This document shows positions 12,812 to 15,052 of a stretch of 15,052 bases of DNA, one piece after another. The notes under the pieces are model-generated. The model did no database searches, was not told the origin of the DNA, and worked only from the letters and a program-made list of their open reading frames with translations. Location: positions 1 through 15,052 of the forward strand of contig CABSMC010000067.1 of assembly GCA_902478715.1 (NCBI GenBank), written 5' to 3'. Source of the DNA: an uncultured Adlercreutzia sp. (GTDB lineage: Bacteria; Actinomycetota; Coriobacteriia; Coriobacteriales; Eggerthellaceae). Both the position numbers and the translations under genes were made by a program. Within the stretch, counting starts at the first letter, position 1, and every line of letters starts with the position of its first letter.

Positions 12812-14446
12812 TTATTCAACCGAGAACACGATGGGGTACAGAGGCTGGTCTCCTCTTTGGGCGTCCACTTCCAGTTCGTCGTAGGCTTCCTCGATCTTCG
12901 CCACGAGCGCCTCCAGATCCTCGTCGGAGTAGCCCTCGCCGGCCAGAATGGTGCAGGTGTCGGCATCCTCGGCCTCCATCTTGCCGAGCAGCGTGAGCAC
13001 CGCGCCGTCGATGGAATCGTCCACCGCCTCGATGGAGCCGTCGGCGATGCCGATGACGTCGCCCTCGGCGATGGGGTTGCCCTCGGCGTCCTTGGAGTCG
13101 CGGGTGGCCCAGGTGACCTCGCCGGTCTTCACGGCCTGGGCGGCCTCGGTCATCTCCTCGACATTCGTCTCCAAAGAGGCGTCCACGTCCACGGCGAACA
13201 GGGCCGAGAAGGCCTGGGGCACCGACTTGGTGGGCACGACGGCGCAGGGCGTCTCGGACAACTCGGCGGCGGAGTTGGCCGCCATGATGATGTTCGAGTT
13301 ATTCGGCAAAATGATGACCGCGTCGGCGTTCACCGATCCAGCGGCATCCAGCAAGTCCTTTGTGGAGGGGTTCATGGTCTGCCCCCCGGAGACGATGACA
13401 TCGACGCCGAGGCTCTTCAGGATCTCCGCCTGTCCGCTTCCGGCGGCCACGGCCACAAAGCCCAAAGGCTTGCGCTCGGTCTGTTCCTCGGCGGCCAGCT
13501 TCTCGTTGCGCTCGGCGGATTGGATCTGCATGTTGTGGATGAACACCTCGGAGATTTGGCCGTGATCGAGGAAGTACTTCAGCACCTGATCGGGGTGGTC
13601 GGAGTGCACGTGCACCTTGAACTTCGGCACCTCGCCCACGCACAGCTCGCAGTCGCCCATGGTGGAGAGGAACTCCAGGGCGGCGTCCTTGTCCAGGGTG
13701 TCGGAATCCACGAGGAACTCGTTGCAGTAGCGGTACTGGGAGCCCTCCCAGTCGTTCACCTGCTCGATCTCCACCTTGGGGTGCGCGCCCCGGGCGAAGG
13801 ACATCTCGTCGACCATGGTGCCGGAGCGCCCGAGCAGGGCAGCCGTGAACGCGTCGAAGATGATGGCGAGCCCGAAACCGCCGGCGTCCACCACACCATG
13901 CTCCTTGAGCACGGGCAGAAGGTCGGGCGTGCGCTGCACTGAGGCGTAGGCCTCGGCCACGATGGCGTCCAGGGCGTCGGGCAGGGGCAGTTCCTGCTCA
14001 GCTGCGTTTTTGGCGGCGGCGGCGGAATCGCGCAGCACCGTGAGGATCGTGCCTTCCACCGGCTTGCGCACGGCCTGGAAGGCCACCTCGCGAGCGCGAT
14101 CGAAGGAGGCGGCGATGGATTCGACATCGAACTCGTCGAAGCTTTGGCTGCCCTCGCATAGGCCGCGCAAGATCTGGGAGGTGATGACGCCGGAGTTGCC
14201 GCGCGCCCCCATGAGGGCACCGGTGGTGATGGCCTTGCGGATATCGGCTCCCGGAGCACCGATGGGAAGGTTCGCCACGTTGCTCACCACCGACTGGATG
14301 GTGAGCGACATGTTCGTGCCGGTGTCGCCGTCGGGCACCGGAAACACGTTCAGGCGGTTCACTTCCTCCTTGCGCTCGTCGAGAACCTTGGCAGCGGCGG
14401 CCACGGCGTTCAGCACGTTATTGGAAGAGTAAGTCGTAGTAGACAT
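12812..14446 (-). CDS. DhaL/DAK-type fatty acid kinase, FakA (YloV) family
   Basis: FakA phosphorylates fatty acids held by a FakB (DegV) partner, yielding acyl-phosphate for phospholipid synthesis. The 544-residue product has an N-terminal DhaL domain with NVFPVPDGDTGTNMSLT (33-49; Asp39, Asp41 as Mg-ATP ligands) and GARGNSGVITSQILRG (80-95). The middle domain has the family segment CELCVGEVPKFKVHVHSDHPDQVLKYFLDHG. The C-terminal domain ends with GDQPLYPIVFSVE. Length fits FakA (about 550). ATG at 14446 has AAGGAG upstream at a rather long 12-nt spacing. It lies downstream of an Asp23 gene, the same order as asp23-yloV-recG in Bacillota. No FakB gene is in view. Confidence 0.92.
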   Translation of the reverse strand: MSTTTYSSNNVLNAVAAAAKVLDERKEEVNRLNVFPVPDGDTGTNMSLTIQSVVSNVANLPIGAPGADIRKAITTGALMGARGNSGVITSQILRGLCEGSQSFDEFDVESIAASFDRAREVAFQAVRKPVEGTILTVLRDSAAAAKNAAEQELPLPDALDAIVAEAYASVQRTPDLLPVLKEHGVVDAGGFGLAIIFDAFTAALLGRSGTMVDEMSFARGAHPKVEIEQVNDWEGSQYRYCNEFLVDSDTLDKDAALEFLSTMGDCELCVGEVPKFKVHVHSDHPDQVLKYFLDHGQISEVFIHNMQIQSAERNEKLAAEEQTERKPLGFVAVAAGSGQAEILKSLGVDVIVSGGQTMNPSTKDLLDAAGSVNADAVIILPNNSNIIMAANSAAELSETPCAVVPTKSVPQAFSALFAVDVDASLETNVEEMTEAAQAVKTGEVTWATRDSKDAEGNPIAEGDVIGIADGSIEAVDDSIDGAVLTLLGKMEAEDADTCTILAGEGYSDEDLEALVAKIEEAYDELEVDAQRGDQPLYPIVFSVE

Positions 14447-14475
14447 GAGGGGTTAATTCTCCTTCAAGGGCGAGC

Positions 14476-14494
14476 TGCCCGCATCAGGCGGGCA
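14476..14494 (-). other. Perfect 7-bp hairpin between Asp23 and FakA-like genes
   Basis: Arms TGCCCGC and GCGGGCA around a 5-nt loop in the 72-nt gap, with no U-tract on the minus strand. It may only weakly attenuate read-through or shield the mRNA. Confidence 0.4.
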
Positions 14495-14518
14495 CTTGAG
14501 CCCATCTCGCGATGAGCC

Positions 14519-14866
14519 TTAGCGGCGCACCTTGACATCCATGACGTGAACATCCACACCGGCCAGCGGCACGCGCGCGTACTCCTTCAGCGCGAAGCTG
14601 ACCTGGTCGATGAGGTTGCGGGAAACCGTGGCGATGTTGGTGCCGTATTCCACGACGATGTACAGATCGACGTGCACCCCCTCTTCCAGAGAACTGACCA
14701 CCACGCCGCGGCGCAGACGCGAGGCGGGCAGGATCTTGGCGATGCTGTCGGCGGCGTTGGGAGCGCACACCCCCACCACGCCGTAGCATTCCATGGCGGC
14801 GTTGCCGACCAGGTCGGCAAGCACGTCGTTGGCAACGTGGAGGTTGCCGGGTATCGTAGAACTCAT
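14519..14866 (-). CDS. Asp23/YloU-family envelope stress protein
   Basis: The 115-residue product matches the Asp23 (DUF322) family: GNLHVANDVLADLVGNAAMECYGVVGV at the start, then GVVVSSLEEGVHVDLYIVVEYGTNIATVSRNLIDQVSFALKEYA, and VDVHVMDVKV near the end. Members are small cytoplasmic proteins, some membrane-anchored through partners, linked to alkaline or envelope stress. ATG at 14866 is chosen because AAGGA lies 8 nt upstream and the conserved domain begins there. The same frame stays open to the window edge but the upstream codons have no family similarity. It precedes the FakA-like gene by 72 nt, a conserved pairing. Confidence 0.92.
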   Translation of the reverse strand: MSSTIPGNLHVANDVLADLVGNAAMECYGVVGVCAPNAADSIAKILPASRLRRGVVVSSLEEGVHVDLYIVVEYGTNIATVSRNLIDQVSFALKEYARVPLAGVDVHVMDVKVRR

Positions 14867-14910
14867 GGGACAAATCCTTTCCGCTGAGCTTTGCATACAT
14901 AGTCGAGAAG

Positions 14911-14916
14911 AGTATA
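14911..14916 (-). promoter_or_regulatory. Tentative -10 element for the Asp23 gene
   Basis: TATACT on the minus strand, 45 bp upstream of the start codon, would give a leader near 38 nt. No recognisable -35 is present at 16-18 bp, so this rests on the -10 alone. Confidence 0.3.
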
Positions 14917-15052
14917 GCGCAACGAACACTCCGCCGCCGTTACCCCCTGATGACAGTCGGTCATATTCCACAAACGAACTCGCATCACCGAGGGCGCCGC
15001 GAAGGAGGCGGGACGGCCCGCGCGCAGGTTGCGCAGCGACTGGAACAGCCCA
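14917..15052. other. Right edge, no gene assigned
   Basis: Two minus-strand frames remain open to the edge here. One is the upstream extension of the Asp23 frame. The other ends in a TGA overlapping the Asp23 ATG, but its last ~40 codons lack the G/C-rich third positions of the local genes. I see no recognisable protein, RNA gene or repeat. Confidence 0.4.

Noticed and set aside
14951..15052. Plus-strand start (ATG at 14951) running off the right edge
   Set aside because: No Shine-Dalgarno and no recognisable protein; the product is Arg/Gly-rich from local composition.

Overview
The window reads as chromosomal core sequence of a high-G+C actinobacterium, most likely a member of the Coriobacteriia (Eggerthellaceae-like). 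Three things suggest this: very high third-position G+C in all the housekeeping genes, the gene order DivIVA-like (SepIVA-type) / DUF177 / rpmF / plsX / rnc / smc, and an actinobacterial-style RecG (LRREGD in the C-terminal motif). The genus cannot be fixed from sequence reading alone.

Layout. Positions 1-939 (+ strand) hold the 3' part of a low-G+C Fic-family-like gene whose catalytic and inhibitory motifs are both destroyed but whose reading frame and C-terminal winged helix are intact. It converges on smc with only 5 bp between stop codons. Everything else lies on the minus strand, read right to left: an Asp23-family protein, a FakA/YloV-type DhaL (DAK) kinase, recG, rsmD, a SepIVA/DivIVA-like coiled-coil protein, a DUF177 (YceD) protein, a CLC anion transporter, rpmF, plsX, rnc and smc. 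plsX-rnc overlap by ATGA, rnc-smc are 6 nt apart and recG-rsmD are 2 nt apart, so these are tight translational units. A clear intrinsic terminator follows the SepIVA-like gene. A plausible sigma-70-type promoter precedes rpmF.

Functionally this is a growth and division block: membrane lipid precursor supply (PlsX, and FakA from exogenous fatty acids, both giving acyl-phosphate), translation (L32, RsmD, RNase III), cell-pole/septum growth (SepIVA-like), and chromosome maintenance (RecG, SMC).

The most unusual non-coding feature is a cluster of three 24-bp imperfect palindromes with the same half-sites, set on a 32-bp register in the 215-bp gap between the terminator and the DUF177 start codon. 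They are nested in a perfect 18-bp long-range inverted repeat. A second unexplained structure is a 140-bp element of two inverted ~55-bp copies between the FakA-like gene and recG. The Fic-like pseudoenzyme with a retained DNA-binding domain is the main unusual protein.
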